DNA of 15,752 nucleotides from JBCBST01 sp039819115 (GCA_039819115.1 JBCBST010000076.1:1-15752); one strand, 5' to 3'. Shown: positions 7,330 through 15,675, numbered from the stretch's first letter. Program-made: numbers and translations. Notes: generated by a model not told the origin, from the sequence alone.

Positions 7330-7620
7330 ATGTCCGTTCTCATTTTTTCCTTATTCATCTTCGTACTCGCCTGTTTTGTAGGTTTTGAGTTGATATCAAA
7401 AGTTCCTCCCACCCTTCATACCCCATTGATGAGTGGTGCAAATGCGATCTCCGGAATAACACTGGTTGGTGCTTTAATTGTAGCCGGAAGCGGAGGTTAC
7501 GGGATGAGCCAGATTATTGGCTTCCTCGCCATCATCTTTGCCACAATTAATGTAGTAGGTGGTTTTATGGTCACAGACCGTATGCTCGAAATGTTCAAGA
7601 AAAAAGAGGAGGATAAATAA
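7330..7620 (+). CDS. pntAB: NAD(P) transhydrogenase alpha subunit 2 (membrane)
   Basis: This small 96-residue membrane subunit of the split transhydrogenase has three hydrophobic segments (about 2-22, 38-55 and 60-82), matching the three helices of the family. It carries the highly conserved 'LHTPLMSGANAISGI' (29-43) with His30, part of the membrane proton pathway region. It ends in a charged cytoplasmic tail. The stop TAA shares its last base with the pntB ATG, and the pntB Shine-Dalgarno lies within its last codons, so the two are probably translationally coupled. Confidence 0.96.
   Translation: MSVLIFSLFIFVLACFVGFELISKVPPTLHTPLMSGANAISGITLVGALIVAGSGGYGMSQIIGFLAIIFATINVVGGFMVTDRMLEMFKKKEEDK
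7607..7612 (+). promoter_or_regulatory. Strong Shine-Dalgarno of pntB inside pntAB
   Basis: AGGAGG, a full anti-16S complement, ends 7 nt before the pntB ATG (7620-7622) and overlaps the Glu-Glu-Asp codons ending pntAB. It is the strongest ribosome binding site in the window. Confidence 0.88.
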
Positions 7621-9035
7621 TGGCAGCTTTCCTTCCAGAATCACTTTTAGCTTATCTGCCCAGCACGATTCAACTTGTTTATCTCGTGGCTACGGCCTTT
7701 TTCATCCGCGGAATTAAGTTACTTGGCTCACCGGCTACTGCCCGAAAAGGGAATCAACTGGCCTCCATTGGTATGTTGATCGGGGTTGTCATCACCCTGT
7801 TCGATCAAAACATTATATCGTTTGAGTTAATTGTTGTTGGTGTAATCATAGGAGCGCTGATCGGTGGTATACTTGCCAAGAAAGTAGCTATGACGGCAAT
7901 GCCCGAATTAGTGGCTGTATTTAACGGATTTGGCGGGGGCGCTTCAGCTCTGGTCGCGTGGGGTGAGTTTTCCAGGTTGGCTGATCCCACGGCTATGGAG
8001 ACCACTGGCCTCGTAACTACCGGATTAAGCGTATTTATCGGTTCACTGACCCTGACCGGTAGTTTTATCGCTTTCGGAAAGCTTAAAGGCTTCGTTTCCG
8101 GTAAATCGATCACGTTCCCTGGTTTAAATGTCATTAACATCGCCGCCATGCTTGGAGCCATTGTCTTGACGGGTGTTTTTACCGTCGACCCGACGAACTC
8201 CACTATATTTTACGTTATCATCGGGGTATCGCTTATCGTCGGTATTACGTCGGTTATCCCGATTGGCGGGGCGGACATGCCCGTTGTGATTTCGCTCCTC
8301 AATTCCTATTCGGGATTGGCCGCTTCTATGGCAGGGTTCGTTCTTGGCAATAATTTACTCATCGTTTCGGGTGCATTAGTAGGTGCCGCCGGTTTAATTC
8401 TTACCCAGATTATGTGTAAAGCTATGAACCGGTCACTCACCAACGTAATTTTTGGTAGCTTCGCCACCAATTCCGGGGGATCTGCAAGTGATGATGGTGA
8501 TAAAACTGTTCGGGAGACCTCTGCCGACGACCTGGCCATCCAAATTGCATACGCTTCTAAAGTTGTGATTGTACCCGGCTATGGATTGGCCGTTGCCCAG
8601 GCTCAACATATTATCAAAGAGGTAGCTACGAAACTGGAGGAACGGGGCGTGCAGGTTAAATACGGGATACATCCGGTGGCTGGTCGGATGCCTGGTCATA
8701 TGAATGTGTTACTGGCCGAGGCTGATGTTCCTTACGATGTCTTGTATGATATGGATGAGATTAACCCTGAGTTTGCCACTACCGATGTTGTGCTCATTAT
8801 CGGTGCAAATGATGTGGTTAACCCACTTTCCAAAACCGATCCGGGGTCTCCTATTTATGGAATGCCGATACTGGATGTAGACGAAGCTAAGCGTACCGTG
8901 GTATTCAAACGAAGCCTGAGCTTCGGGTATGCCGGTATTGATAACCCCCTCTTTTATGCGGATAAAAACCAGATGTTTTTTGGAGATGCAAAAAAGAGTT
9001 TACAGGCCTTGAATGAAGCCCTGAATGACGTTTAA
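7620..9035 (+). CDS. pntB: NAD(P) transhydrogenase beta subunit
   Basis: The protein has 471 residues: a multi-helix membrane domain (about 12-280) followed by the NADP(H)-binding domain III (about 295-471). Visible family motifs are 'MPELVAVFNGFGGGASAL' (94-111), 'GGADMPVVISLLNSYSG' (216-232, with the conserved Asp219 and Asn228 of the proton path), 'VPGYGLAVAQAQ' (318-329), 'GIHPVAGRMPGHMNVLLAEA' (349-368), 'IIGANDVVNP' (393-402) and 'KRSLSFGYAG' (430-439). The proton-pathway His of E. coli PntB (His91) aligns with Asn102 here, a variant I believe recurs in this branch of the family. No clear terminator follows; a lipoprotein gene begins 41 bp downstream. Confidence 0.97.
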   Translation: MAAFLPESLLAYLPSTIQLVYLVATAFFIRGIKLLGSPATARKGNQLASIGMLIGVVITLFDQNIISFELIVVGVIIGALIGGILAKKVAMTAMPELVAVFNGFGGGASALVAWGEFSRLADPTAMETTGLVTTGLSVFIGSLTLTGSFIAFGKLKGFVSGKSITFPGLNVINIAAMLGAIVLTGVFTVDPTNSTIFYVIIGVSLIVGITSVIPIGGADMPVVISLLNSYSGLAASMAGFVLGNNLLIVSGALVGAAGLILTQIMCKAMNRSLTNVIFGSFATNSGGSASDDGDKTVRETSADDLAIQIAYASKVVIVPGYGLAVAQAQHIIKEVATKLEERGVQVKYGIHPVAGRMPGHMNVLLAEADVPYDVLYDMDEINPEFATTDVVLIIGANDVVNPLSKTDPGSPIYGMPILDVDEAKRTVVFKRSLSFGYAGIDNPLFYADKNQMFFGDAKKSLQALNEALNDV

Positions 9036-9076
9036 TTTAACGTTACGATTACTTATAACCTTTTTTAAGATTTCAG

Positions 9077-9562
9077 ATGAATAAGTTCCTCATCCTTGCG
9101 CTGCTTTTGCTTGCTGGCAGCACTACATCCTGCCTGGAAAGTGAATGTGGGTTAAACCCTACCTTTTCCGTGGTAACCGAGCAGCATAACGCAGATATTT
9201 CCGCAATAGACGAATTTTTGAACGAGAATGAACTGGAAGCCCAGATTCATCCATCCGGAGTTCGTTATATCATTAACGAAGGTGGAAGTGGCGATCGACC
9301 TACACTATGCGATCGGGTGATTGTAGACTATACCGGTTCCCTGATGCTGGAGGGTACTGTTTTTGAGGACCCCGAAGAACCAGCCAGCTTTGCACTGTCC
9401 ACCCTTATTCCCGGATGGCAAATTGGAATACCGCTCATTAACGCAGGTGGCAATGTGACCCTCTTCATTCCCTCTACGTTAGCGTATGGTACACAAGCAA
9501 GAGATAATATCCCGGCAAACTCAATCCTTCGATTCGATATCGAACTCCTTGCTGTTAACTGA
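9077..9562 (+). CDS. FKBP-type peptidyl-prolyl cis-trans isomerase, predicted lipoprotein
   Basis: This 161-residue protein begins with Lys3 and a hydrophobic core ending 'AGSTTSC', so a signal peptidase II signal with lipidated Cys19 is likely, although the lipobox is not ideal. After a linker, residues about 66-160 form an FKBP domain: 'DRVIVDYTGSLMLEGTVFED' (79-98), 'LIPGWQIGIPLINAGG' (110-125) and 'LFIPSTLAYG' (129-138), then 'IPANSILRFDIELL'. These include the Tyr, Phe, Trp and Ile/Tyr positions of the proline pocket. It probably acts as a periplasmic or outer-membrane foldase. Cys24 and Cys78 could form a disulfide. It follows pntB by 41 bp on the same strand and abuts the nth gene. Confidence 0.93.
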   Translation: MNKFLILALLLLAGSTTSCLESECGLNPTFSVVTEQHNADISAIDEFLNENELEAQIHPSGVRYIINEGGSGDRPTLCDRVIVDYTGSLMLEGTVFEDPEEPASFALSTLIPGWQIGIPLINAGGNVTLFIPSTLAYGTQARDNIPANSILRFDIELLAVN

Positions 9563-9565
9563 TTG

Positions 9566-10261
9566 ATGAAGCTTCCGCGTAAAACGAAACAGCAAAAAGA
9601 ACGGGCCCGGGAGCTTCTTAAGGAGCTGTATCAGCACTATCCTAATCCACATTGCGAGCTGGACCACCGGAATGCTTTTGAGTTATTGATAGCTACTATT
9701 CTGAGTGCCCAGTGTACCGATGTTCGGGTAAACCTGACCACTCCGGCTCTGTTTGAAGCGTATCCTACCCCCGAACTGATGGCGGAAGCCCCTCTGGAAG
9801 AACTGGAGATGTTGGTAAAATCAACCGGGTTCTACAAGAACAAGGCTAAGTCGCTGAAGGAAACATCGCGGATGCTGACGGAACAGTTTAATGGGGAGGT
9901 ACCCCAAACCATGGAAGAGTTACTCACCCTGAGAGGCGCTGCCAGAAAAACGGCAAACGTAGTTCTTGGAAATGCGTTTGGGATCAATGTAGGGGTTGTG
10001 GTAGATACCCACGTAAAGCGAATTTCTAATCGGTTCGGATTAACCCGGGAACCATCAAATACCGATAAAATTGAACGGGATTTGATGGCCCTTTTCCCTC
10101 AGGACAGCTGGACAGATTTATCACACTTGCTCATCCATCACGGTAGAAATGCCTGCAAAGCCCGCTTCTCGAAAGCTACTGATCATCCTCTTTGTCTGAA
10201 GTATGGTCGAAAATGTGAATGCATTCACATGCGAAAAAAAGAGAAGGATAACGGAGCCTGA
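9566..10261 (+). CDS. nth: Endonuclease III-type DNA glycosylase with altered C-terminal cysteine spacing
   Basis: This 231-residue HhH-GPD DNA glycosylase/AP lyase acts on oxidised pyrimidines in base excision repair. 'LIATILSAQCTDVRVN' (41-56) is the N-terminal signature. The helix-hairpin-helix has the catalytic Lys128 ('GAARKTANVV', equivalent to E. coli Lys120), and Asp147 in 'VVDTHVKRISNR' matches Asp138. Two deviations occur. The hairpin reads RGAARK rather than the usual PGVGRK. The four C-terminal cysteines are at 197, 210, 217 and 219 (C-x12-C-x6-C-x-C) instead of C-x6-C-x2-C-x5-C, so the 4Fe-4S site may be altered. A TTG codon (9563) precedes the ATG directly after the upstream stop; I prefer the ATG. 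There is no Shine-Dalgarno, so coupling to the upstream gene is likely. Confidence 0.9.
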   Translation: MKLPRKTKQQKERARELLKELYQHYPNPHCELDHRNAFELLIATILSAQCTDVRVNLTTPALFEAYPTPELMAEAPLEELEMLVKSTGFYKNKAKSLKETSRMLTEQFNGEVPQTMEELLTLRGAARKTANVVLGNAFGINVGVVVDTHVKRISNRFGLTREPSNTDKIERDLMALFPQDSWTDLSHLLIHHGRNACKARFSKATDHPLCLKYGRKCECIHMRKKEKDNGA

Positions 10262-10347
10262 GTTTACCCTTCCTTTTATCTCTTATCCTGTATCAGCTTT
10301 AGTTATATAAACATCGTACGTTTACCTGAAATAAAAAACGAATATCC

Positions 10348-10770
10348 ATGATAGTACATGTAAACTGGAAAGAAACGGACTTTCATTTTGAAGCTGAAAA
10401 CGAGACCGAAGGAAAAATCCGGATTGATGGAAACACCAGCATTGGCGGATTCGAAGGCGGGATGAGCCCCATGCAGCTATTACTGGCTGGTATTGGCGGG
10501 TGTAGCGCTATCGATATCCTCTCCATCCTGGAAAAAAAGAAACAATCGGTAGAAGGTCTTACCGTTCGGGTAGATGGGGATAAACAATCGGTAGGCACCT
10601 TTTCGGAGTTTAAAACCATCCACATGCATTACACGTTTACCGGATCGGTAGACATTGAAAAAGCAAAGAAAGCCGTAGAGCTTTCCATCAATAAATACTG
10701 CTCCGTATCAAAAGCACTGGAAAAAACGTCTGAACTGAGCTGGGAGTTAGAAGTACTGCCGGCCTCTTAA
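10348..10770 (+). CDS. OsmC/Ohr family protein
   Basis: This 140-residue protein has the OsmC fold: an N-terminal beta part, 'GMSPMQLLLAGIGGCSAIDI' (38-57) with Cys52, and 'INKYCSVSKALEK' (114-126) with Cys118. The two conserved cysteines are the peroxidatic and resolving thiols in this family, which reduces organic hydroperoxides or related substrates. The sequence is closer to the YhfA/OsmC-like branch than to true Ohr, so the substrate is uncertain. An 86-bp gap separates it from nth, so it may have its own promoter. No Shine-Dalgarno is visible. Its TAA overlaps the stop of the convergent peptidase gene within TTAA. Confidence 0.9.
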   Translation: MIVHVNWKETDFHFEAENETEGKIRIDGNTSIGGFEGGMSPMQLLLAGIGGCSAIDILSILEKKKQSVEGLTVRVDGDKQSVGTFSEFKTIHMHYTFTGSVDIEKAKKAVELSINKYCSVSKALEKTSELSWELEVLPAS

Positions 10771-11690
10771 AGCTGGGCATCGAATGCCAGGATGGCATTC
10801 AAAATCGTTTGAGCAGATGCCTTATAAAACGGAAGCGGAATAGTTTCGAAATCGTCACTAGGTTTGTGATAGTGCTCGTGATCTTCTACCCCGAAATAGA
10901 TAAACGGCACCCCTTTTTGATGAAAGGGACCATGATCTGAAGCCGTGGTCCAGTCGTTATACCCTTCTTCAGGAGTATCATGTCCAAACAACAGGTTCAG
11001 TTCACCCTCCTTTTCTATACCCTCTAATATGGGTTTGAATTGGGGATGATGATACGTTCCTGCCGCATACAGTTCATTGACCAGGCTATTGCCCACCATA
11101 TCCAGGTTAATGTTCATTTTTACTTTAGCGAGCATGTCCTCGTCTTCCACAAAGGCACGGGCTCCGCGAAGTCCCATTTCTTCGGCATCAAAAAGCGCAA
11201 AAACCATCGAATGATACGGCTGGTTCTGATTAAAGAAATCGGCAAAAGCCAGAACGGCCGCTGTTCCGGAGGCATCATCATCTGCACCATTATAAATCTC
11301 ACCCTCCCGATTTCCCAGGTGATCAAAATGGGCTGTGATCACGATCATCGAATCCGTACGGCCCTGAACATACCCAATAATGTTCGTACCCCACATTTCC
11401 TGTTCTTCACGATTGATAAACGTGAATTGATGAGAATGGCTTCCTTTATACCCTGGCACTTCCAGATTCTCTAACCGTCCGATCAGATAGGCCTGCGCCT
11501 TTGCACTACCTACGGTTCCGGTACGGCGACCTCCCATATCATCCGCAGAGAGAATTCTGAGATCCTGTATCATTTGGGCCGTATCTATAACGGCGTCTGC
11601 ATTGACTGTAATCTGTCGTTTTTCTCCTTCTTTTGAAGCACAGGATATACTAACGATCCCGGCAATCAGGATATATACATAAATACGCAT
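10767..11690 (-). CDS. M28-family zinc metallopeptidase, predicted lipoprotein
   Basis: This 307-residue protein begins with a signal sequence ending '...IVSISCAS', giving a possible lipidated Cys17. The peptidase domain carries the M28 two-zinc set: His121 and Asp123 in 'AHFDHLG', bridging Asp138 in 'YNGADDDASG', catalytic Glu170 and zinc Glu171 in 'DAEEMG', Asp197 in 'NLDMVG', and His275 in 'HYHKPSDD'. It is probably an exported aminopeptidase anchored in the cell envelope; substrate specificity cannot be read from sequence. The frame is open nine codons further upstream, but the ATG at 11688-11690 puts the signal peptide at the N-terminus and avoids overlap with the upstream gene. It lies 13 bp after the PH-like gene, a likely two-gene operon. 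Confidence 0.92.
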   Translation of the reverse strand: MRIYVYILIAGIVSISCASKEGEKRQITVNADAVIDTAQMIQDLRILSADDMGGRRTGTVGSAKAQAYLIGRLENLEVPGYKGSHSHQFTFINREEQEMWGTNIIGYVQGRTDSMIVITAHFDHLGNREGEIYNGADDDASGTAAVLAFADFFNQNQPYHSMVFALFDAEEMGLRGARAFVEDEDMLAKVKMNINLDMVGNSLVNELYAAGTYHHPQFKPILEGIEKEGELNLLFGHDTPEEGYNDWTTASDHGPFHQKGVPFIYFGVEDHEHYHKPSDDFETIPLPFYKASAQTILNAILAFDAQL

Positions 11691-11703
11691 GGCTAATAAG
11701 AAC

Positions 11704-12087
11704 TTAGGACTCGTCATCGAGTTGTTTCAGTTTATGTTCCGACAAGAAGATATTCACTTTACTGGCGAGGCTAGCCGCCACTTCCCGGTGTTTTTTCTTA
11801 ATCTTCAGCACCCGTTCGGTAAGGTCATTCCCGGGCAAATGCTGGAAGGTGGATGCCGATGCAGCAAAGAGCTTTAACCGGGCACCGAACAACGTTTTTT
11901 TGTATTCAACGATCTCAATCTTCGTCAGATCAATGCGGGCGGTTTCCAAATCTGATTTATAGACCTCAAAAACGTCGTCTTTTTTCTGGAACTCGAACAC
12001 CATCTGCCCGTTTTCCACCCGGAGTATACCCTCTGCTTTCATAAAGCCGCCGTTCAGGTTGTCAATTTCGAAAGGAAGAGTACGCAT
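11704..12087 (-). CDS. Small uncharacterised protein, possibly PH-like
   Basis: This 127-residue protein has no signal peptide or membrane segment. Residues about 1-85 alternate short hydrophobic strands and turns ('GILRVENGQMVFEFQKKD', 'LFGARLKLFAAS'), as in small bacterial PH-like or GRAM-like beta domains. Residues about 88-122 look like a long charged helix ('ERVLKIKKKHREVAASLASK'). I do not recognise a named family, and the PH-like label rests only on this pattern. The frame is open 36 codons further upstream, but that part is basic and unlike a domain, so I chose the ATG at 12085-12087 before 'RTLPFEIDN'. It is the first gene of a likely operon with the M28 peptidase. Confidence 0.7.
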   Translation of the reverse strand: MRTLPFEIDNLNGGFMKAEGILRVENGQMVFEFQKKDDVFEVYKSDLETARIDLTKIEIVEYKKTLFGARLKLFAASASTFQHLPGNDLTERVLKIKKKHREVAASLASKVNIFLSEHKLKQLDDES

Positions 12088-12180
12088 GGGAACTATTTTA
12101 GAGGATTCGCCTAAAAATATAAAATTTTTTGTAAGGACTTGTTTTGGGATGGGTCTTACTTCTGCTAACCAAAATCTTGC

Positions 12181-12205
12181 ACGTTGGGGGAACATCCCCC
12201 AATGT
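12181..12205. repeat. Hairpin-forming inverted repeat in intergenic region
   Basis: ACGTTGGGGG (12181-12190), a 5-nt loop AACAT, then CCCCCAATGT (12196-12205) make a 10-bp stem with one G-U pair. No T-run follows. A second imperfect inverted repeat follows directly: GGGAGAAAGGT (12215-12225), GGAAT, ACCCTTTCCC (12231-12240). Both lie in the 227-bp gap between the divergent PH-like gene and the large secreted-protein gene. Nothing else in 12088-12314 could be assigned, apart from an AT-rich stretch at about 12111-12130 that could hold the minus-strand promoter. Confidence 0.6.
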
Positions 12206-12314
12206 CCTTCCAGAGGGAGAAAGGTGGAATACCCTTTCCCCTTTATTTTATCTCACCGTACCTGCATATCTACCCACACGACATACATCAGCTTTGGATG
12301 TATTCAAATAAACA

Positions 12315-15300
12315 ATGAAAAAACACATAGCTCTGTTTCTGTGGCTATTCCAGTGCTCTGTTGCTACATATAGCCAACACGTTAACTTCCGGGACTCCTT
12401 CTCGGATGGAAACTTTACAACTAATCCTTCATGGTCGGGCACCGACAGTCTATTTGTGGTTTCAGAAATAAATGGAAACCAGGTTCTGCGGCTGAATGCA
12501 CAGGTAGCAGGAACAGCTTATTTGTCCGTCCCCAGTTCAGATGTAGAAGGATATTGGGAATTTTTTATAGAGCTCGACTTCTCTCCCTCTGCAAATAATG
12601 TTACCGATGTTTATCTAATGAGCGATCGGAGTGATTTAAGCGATACAGTAGATGGATATGCCCTTCAACTGGGAGAAAATCTGGCTGAAGACACCTTTCG
12701 TCTGCGGGTGGTAACCAACGGAGTTAAAGGAGATACCGTGCTTTCGGGAGTAACGAACATAAGCAGAGGAGGTGCTTATCGTATCAAGGTTAGCAGAAAT
12801 AAGGGCATATGGACCTTAGATATTGGTGAGGGCTACTCTGGCAGTTTAGTCCGTGAAGCCACAGGGTTTGATACCACCCATACCGCAGCTCAATACTTCG
12901 GACTTTCTGCCCGATATACATCCTCTAATCGTACCGCGTTCACCTATGATTTTCAGATTGATCTGCCTCCTTTCCATGTAACAGCCGTCACACAGATCAG
13001 TCCGGATCAGTTGGGTGTAGGGTTCAGCGAACCAATAGAAGTGTCTACCATCCAGACATCCGGTTTTATCCTATCGCCCGGAACCTATTCTCCTGAAATG
13101 GTGACAACCATAACCGAAGACTCCGTACGCCTGACCTTCACATCCTTAATCCCGGGTGGACGTAACGAGCTATTCATTTCCGGAATCAGTAATGCTTCGG
13201 GGGAAACCGTCCTTAACGACACCACTATTTCATTCTTCGTTTTCGATCCCGCTCAACCCGGTGATGTTATTATTAACGAGTTTATGTTTGATCCACCTCC
13301 CGATCTTGAAGACTACGTTGAGCTTAAAAACATTTCCTGTAGCACGTTAAACCTTAAGGGGTGGCAGATTGCAGATAATGGCAATCCGCGAATCCTGTCA
13401 ACGGCTGATCTTGTATTGTTTCCTGATAGCTTCCTGGTACTCACCGGAAATAAAGATGCATTAACCACTCATTTTGATTCCATGTACGTACTTGAACTGT
13501 CGTTGCCCAACTTCAATAGTACTACTCCTGATGAGGTACGTCTTTTTGATGAGATGGGAACTACGGCAGATTCACTGGCTTATGACCCGGATAGCTGGGG
13601 AGGACGTGATCGTGCGCTCGAACGGGTTAGTCCTCGAATACCTGCAACGTACCGGGCCAATTGGGCAGACTCTCCAAATCCCAAAGGAGGTACTCCCGGG
13701 AAACCAAATGAGGTACCACCTGATACCCTTGGGCCAACGTTGGCTCATCTTTCTGTTATTCCACCTCATCAGCTACTCGCTGTTTTTTCCGAACCGATTA
13801 CATCAGCAAGCTTTAGCAACCCGGCGAATTATATGTTCACTTCTACAGGCATCGCTTCTCTGGAACCGGTGTCAGATGATACGATGGTCGTGGTACTGTC
13901 TGCTAACCTGGAAGATGCCAGCACGTATACATTCTCGTACAGAAAACTTGAGGATACTTTTGGTAACAGGGGTTCAGGAGATACCACATTCACTTTTACG
14001 GAAACCTTTCAGGCTGATTCCGGACAAGTGTTTATTAATGAATTTATGGCGAATCCGGACGACGGTTTTACGGAGTTCATTGAATTAGTAAACCCCACAG
14101 ATCGAACGCTGGACCTCACCGGATGGACGTTGAACGACTATTCAGGACATCGCCAGTTATTTGAAGGTAACGGGCTTCGTATTCTTCCCGACGGATACGT
14201 CGTGCTAGCCCCAACCGAGGACTTAAAACAGGTTTTCCCCGAAATCCAACTGATTATGCTGCCCAACTTTCCCACCCTGAATAACTCCTCCGATGCTATT
14301 GTGATTCGTGATGCCAATGGCATACGTATGGATTCTCTCACCTATACCCAAGCGTGGGGTGGTGATGGTGTTTCTCTTGAACGACGCGACCCATATGCTG
14401 CATCGAATGACTCCTCCAACTGGACCAATAGTTTAACAGATGAGGGATCTACCCCTGGGTTTATCAACTCGACGTTTAAACCCGATAGTACTGCGCCGGA
14501 AATCCTGTTTGCTAAAGGCTCTGAATGGGACATCGAGCTGGTTTTTTCAGAGTTCGTCACTGTTAAGGGAAATACCCAGTTTGAACTGAACGGTACGGAA
14601 CTCAGGTTACAGGAATTTGGCCATACGACGGGTAACATGATTCGATTAACCATTCCTGTTTCCGAATCGGAACCCGAGACAGGAGAGCGTATCCTTACCA
14701 TCTTTAACCTGTATGATGTAAAAGGAAACCAATCACAAATAAGTCAAACAGCTGTTGCCCAACCTGTTACATCCGGCAAGCTGGTGATTAACGAAATCTT
14801 GTTCGATCCACGGTCCGACCCGGATGACAATCTGCCTGATCAAACTGAATACATTGAAGTGTTCAACGCCGGTAAACATACGCTTTCCCTTGAGGGTATC
14901 GTACTTCATGACGCCCCTGATGAGGATGGAGAGATTCGAAGATTACTACCGACAACCACTACATTCCGGTCTATAGCCCCGGAAGAATATCTACTGTTTT
15001 ATGCCGATCCGAACGCCGAAACGTTTATGGAAAGCAGTCTGAATGCCTATTTCGAACTCAATCCTGAAAACGAATATCGATTTATCCGGATTGATCGCAG
15101 CAGTTTAAGTCTTAGCGCTGACCATGACGCAATCTACCTTGCCGATAGCTCGGGTTTTGTTATTGATTCAGTGTTTTTTAACGAAAACTGGCATAACCCA
15201 AATCTTCTTTCTTCTGATGGCGTCGCCCTGGAACGCATCGATCCACTGGGACAGAGCAATGAGTCTTCGAACTGGGGCTCCAGTACGGATGTGAGTGGGG

Positions 15301-15674
15301 GCACCCCTGCTGCTGCCAACTCCATCTTCCAGGAACCGGGTACTCCTCCCTCAGGGGAAGGCATCACCTTTTCAACCAACCCGTTTTCTCCCGATGGCGA
15401 TGGGTTTGAAGATAATCTGATTATCAGTTACCGATTGGATGACCCCGATTATCTGGTTCGTGTACGTATATTTGACCGTTATGGGCGTGAGGTTCGGGAA
15501 CTGGCTGACGGTTTTGCTGCCGGGTTTGAAGGTACGCTGACCTGGGACGGACTCACCGATCACGGAACGCGTAATCGGGTGGGCATCTATATTGTCCTTT
15601 TTGAGGCTTTCAATTCATCAACCGGGGGAAAGCGAAATTTTAAAGAGACGGTGGTACTGGCAAGGAGGTTTTAG
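12315..15674 (+). CDS. Large secreted modular protein: three Ig-like/lamin-tail-domain pairs and FlgD-like C-terminus
   Basis: This 1119-residue protein has a Sec signal peptide (MKK plus hydrophobic core, cleavage near 'ATYSQ' at 20). Residues about 22-215 look like a beta-sandwich lectin-like domain. Three repeats of an SbsA-type Ig-like domain plus a lamin-tail domain (LTD) follow: Ig about 217-310, 472-563 and 724-815; LTD about 316-465, 570-717 and 821-1003. Each LTD opens with 'INEF/INEI' and closes on an 'LER..P......NW' motif then 'GTPG/STPG'. Residues about 1016-1119 ('NPFSPDGDGFEDN', 'RIFDRYGREV', 'WDGL') resemble FlgD-like or CHU_C C-terminal domains, often linked to type IX secretion in Bacteroidota. 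No catalytic domain is recognisable; an adhesive or structural surface role is inferred. No Shine-Dalgarno, A-rich leader. Confidence 0.92.
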   Translation: MKKHIALFLWLFQCSVATYSQHVNFRDSFSDGNFTTNPSWSGTDSLFVVSEINGNQVLRLNAQVAGTAYLSVPSSDVEGYWEFFIELDFSPSANNVTDVYLMSDRSDLSDTVDGYALQLGENLAEDTFRLRVVTNGVKGDTVLSGVTNISRGGAYRIKVSRNKGIWTLDIGEGYSGSLVREATGFDTTHTAAQYFGLSARYTSSNRTAFTYDFQIDLPPFHVTAVTQISPDQLGVGFSEPIEVSTIQTSGFILSPGTYSPEMVTTITEDSVRLTFTSLIPGGRNELFISGISNASGETVLNDTTISFFVFDPAQPGDVIINEFMFDPPPDLEDYVELKNISCSTLNLKGWQIADNGNPRILSTADLVLFPDSFLVLTGNKDALTTHFDSMYVLELSLPNFNSTTPDEVRLFDEMGTTADSLAYDPDSWGGRDRALERVSPRIPATYRANWADSPNPKGGTPGKPNEVPPDTLGPTLAHLSVIPPHQLLAVFSEPITSASFSNPANYMFTSTGIASLEPVSDDTMVVVLSANLEDASTYTFSYRKLEDTFGNRGSGDTTFTFTETFQADSGQVFINEFMANPDDGFTEFIELVNPTDRTLDLTGWTLNDYSGHRQLFEGNGLRILPDGYVVLAPTEDLKQVFPEIQLIMLPNFPTLNNSSDAIVIRDANGIRMDSLTYTQAWGGDGVSLERRDPYAASNDSSNWTNSLTDEGSTPGFINSTFKPDSTAPEILFAKGSEWDIELVFSEFVTVKGNTQFELNGTELRLQEFGHTTGNMIRLTIPVSESEPETGERILTIFNLYDVKGNQSQISQTAVAQPVTSGKLVINEILFDPRSDPDDNLPDQTEYIEVFNAGKHTLSLEGIVLHDAPDEDGEIRRLLPTTTTFRSIAPEEYLLFYADPNAETFMESSLNAYFELNPENEYRFIRIDRSSLSLSADHDAIYLADSSGFVIDSVFFNENWHNPNLLSSDGVALERIDPLGQSNESSNWGSSTDVSGGTPAAANSIFQEPGTPPSGEGITFSTNPFSPDGDGFEDNLIISYRLDDPDYLVRVRIFDRYGREVRELADGFAAGFEGTLTWDGLTDHGTRNRVGIYIVLFEAFNSSTGGKRNFKETVVLARRF

Positions 15675-15675
15675 A

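Noticed and set aside
12088..12195. 36-codon upstream extension of the PH-like gene
   Set aside because: It covers the AT-rich likely promoter region and a palindrome arm, and adds a basic sequence with no domain character.
13474..14088. 204-codon open frame inside the large secreted-protein gene
   Set aside because: It is in another frame of a gene with clear domain structure, and its translation has no recognisable motifs and skewed composition.
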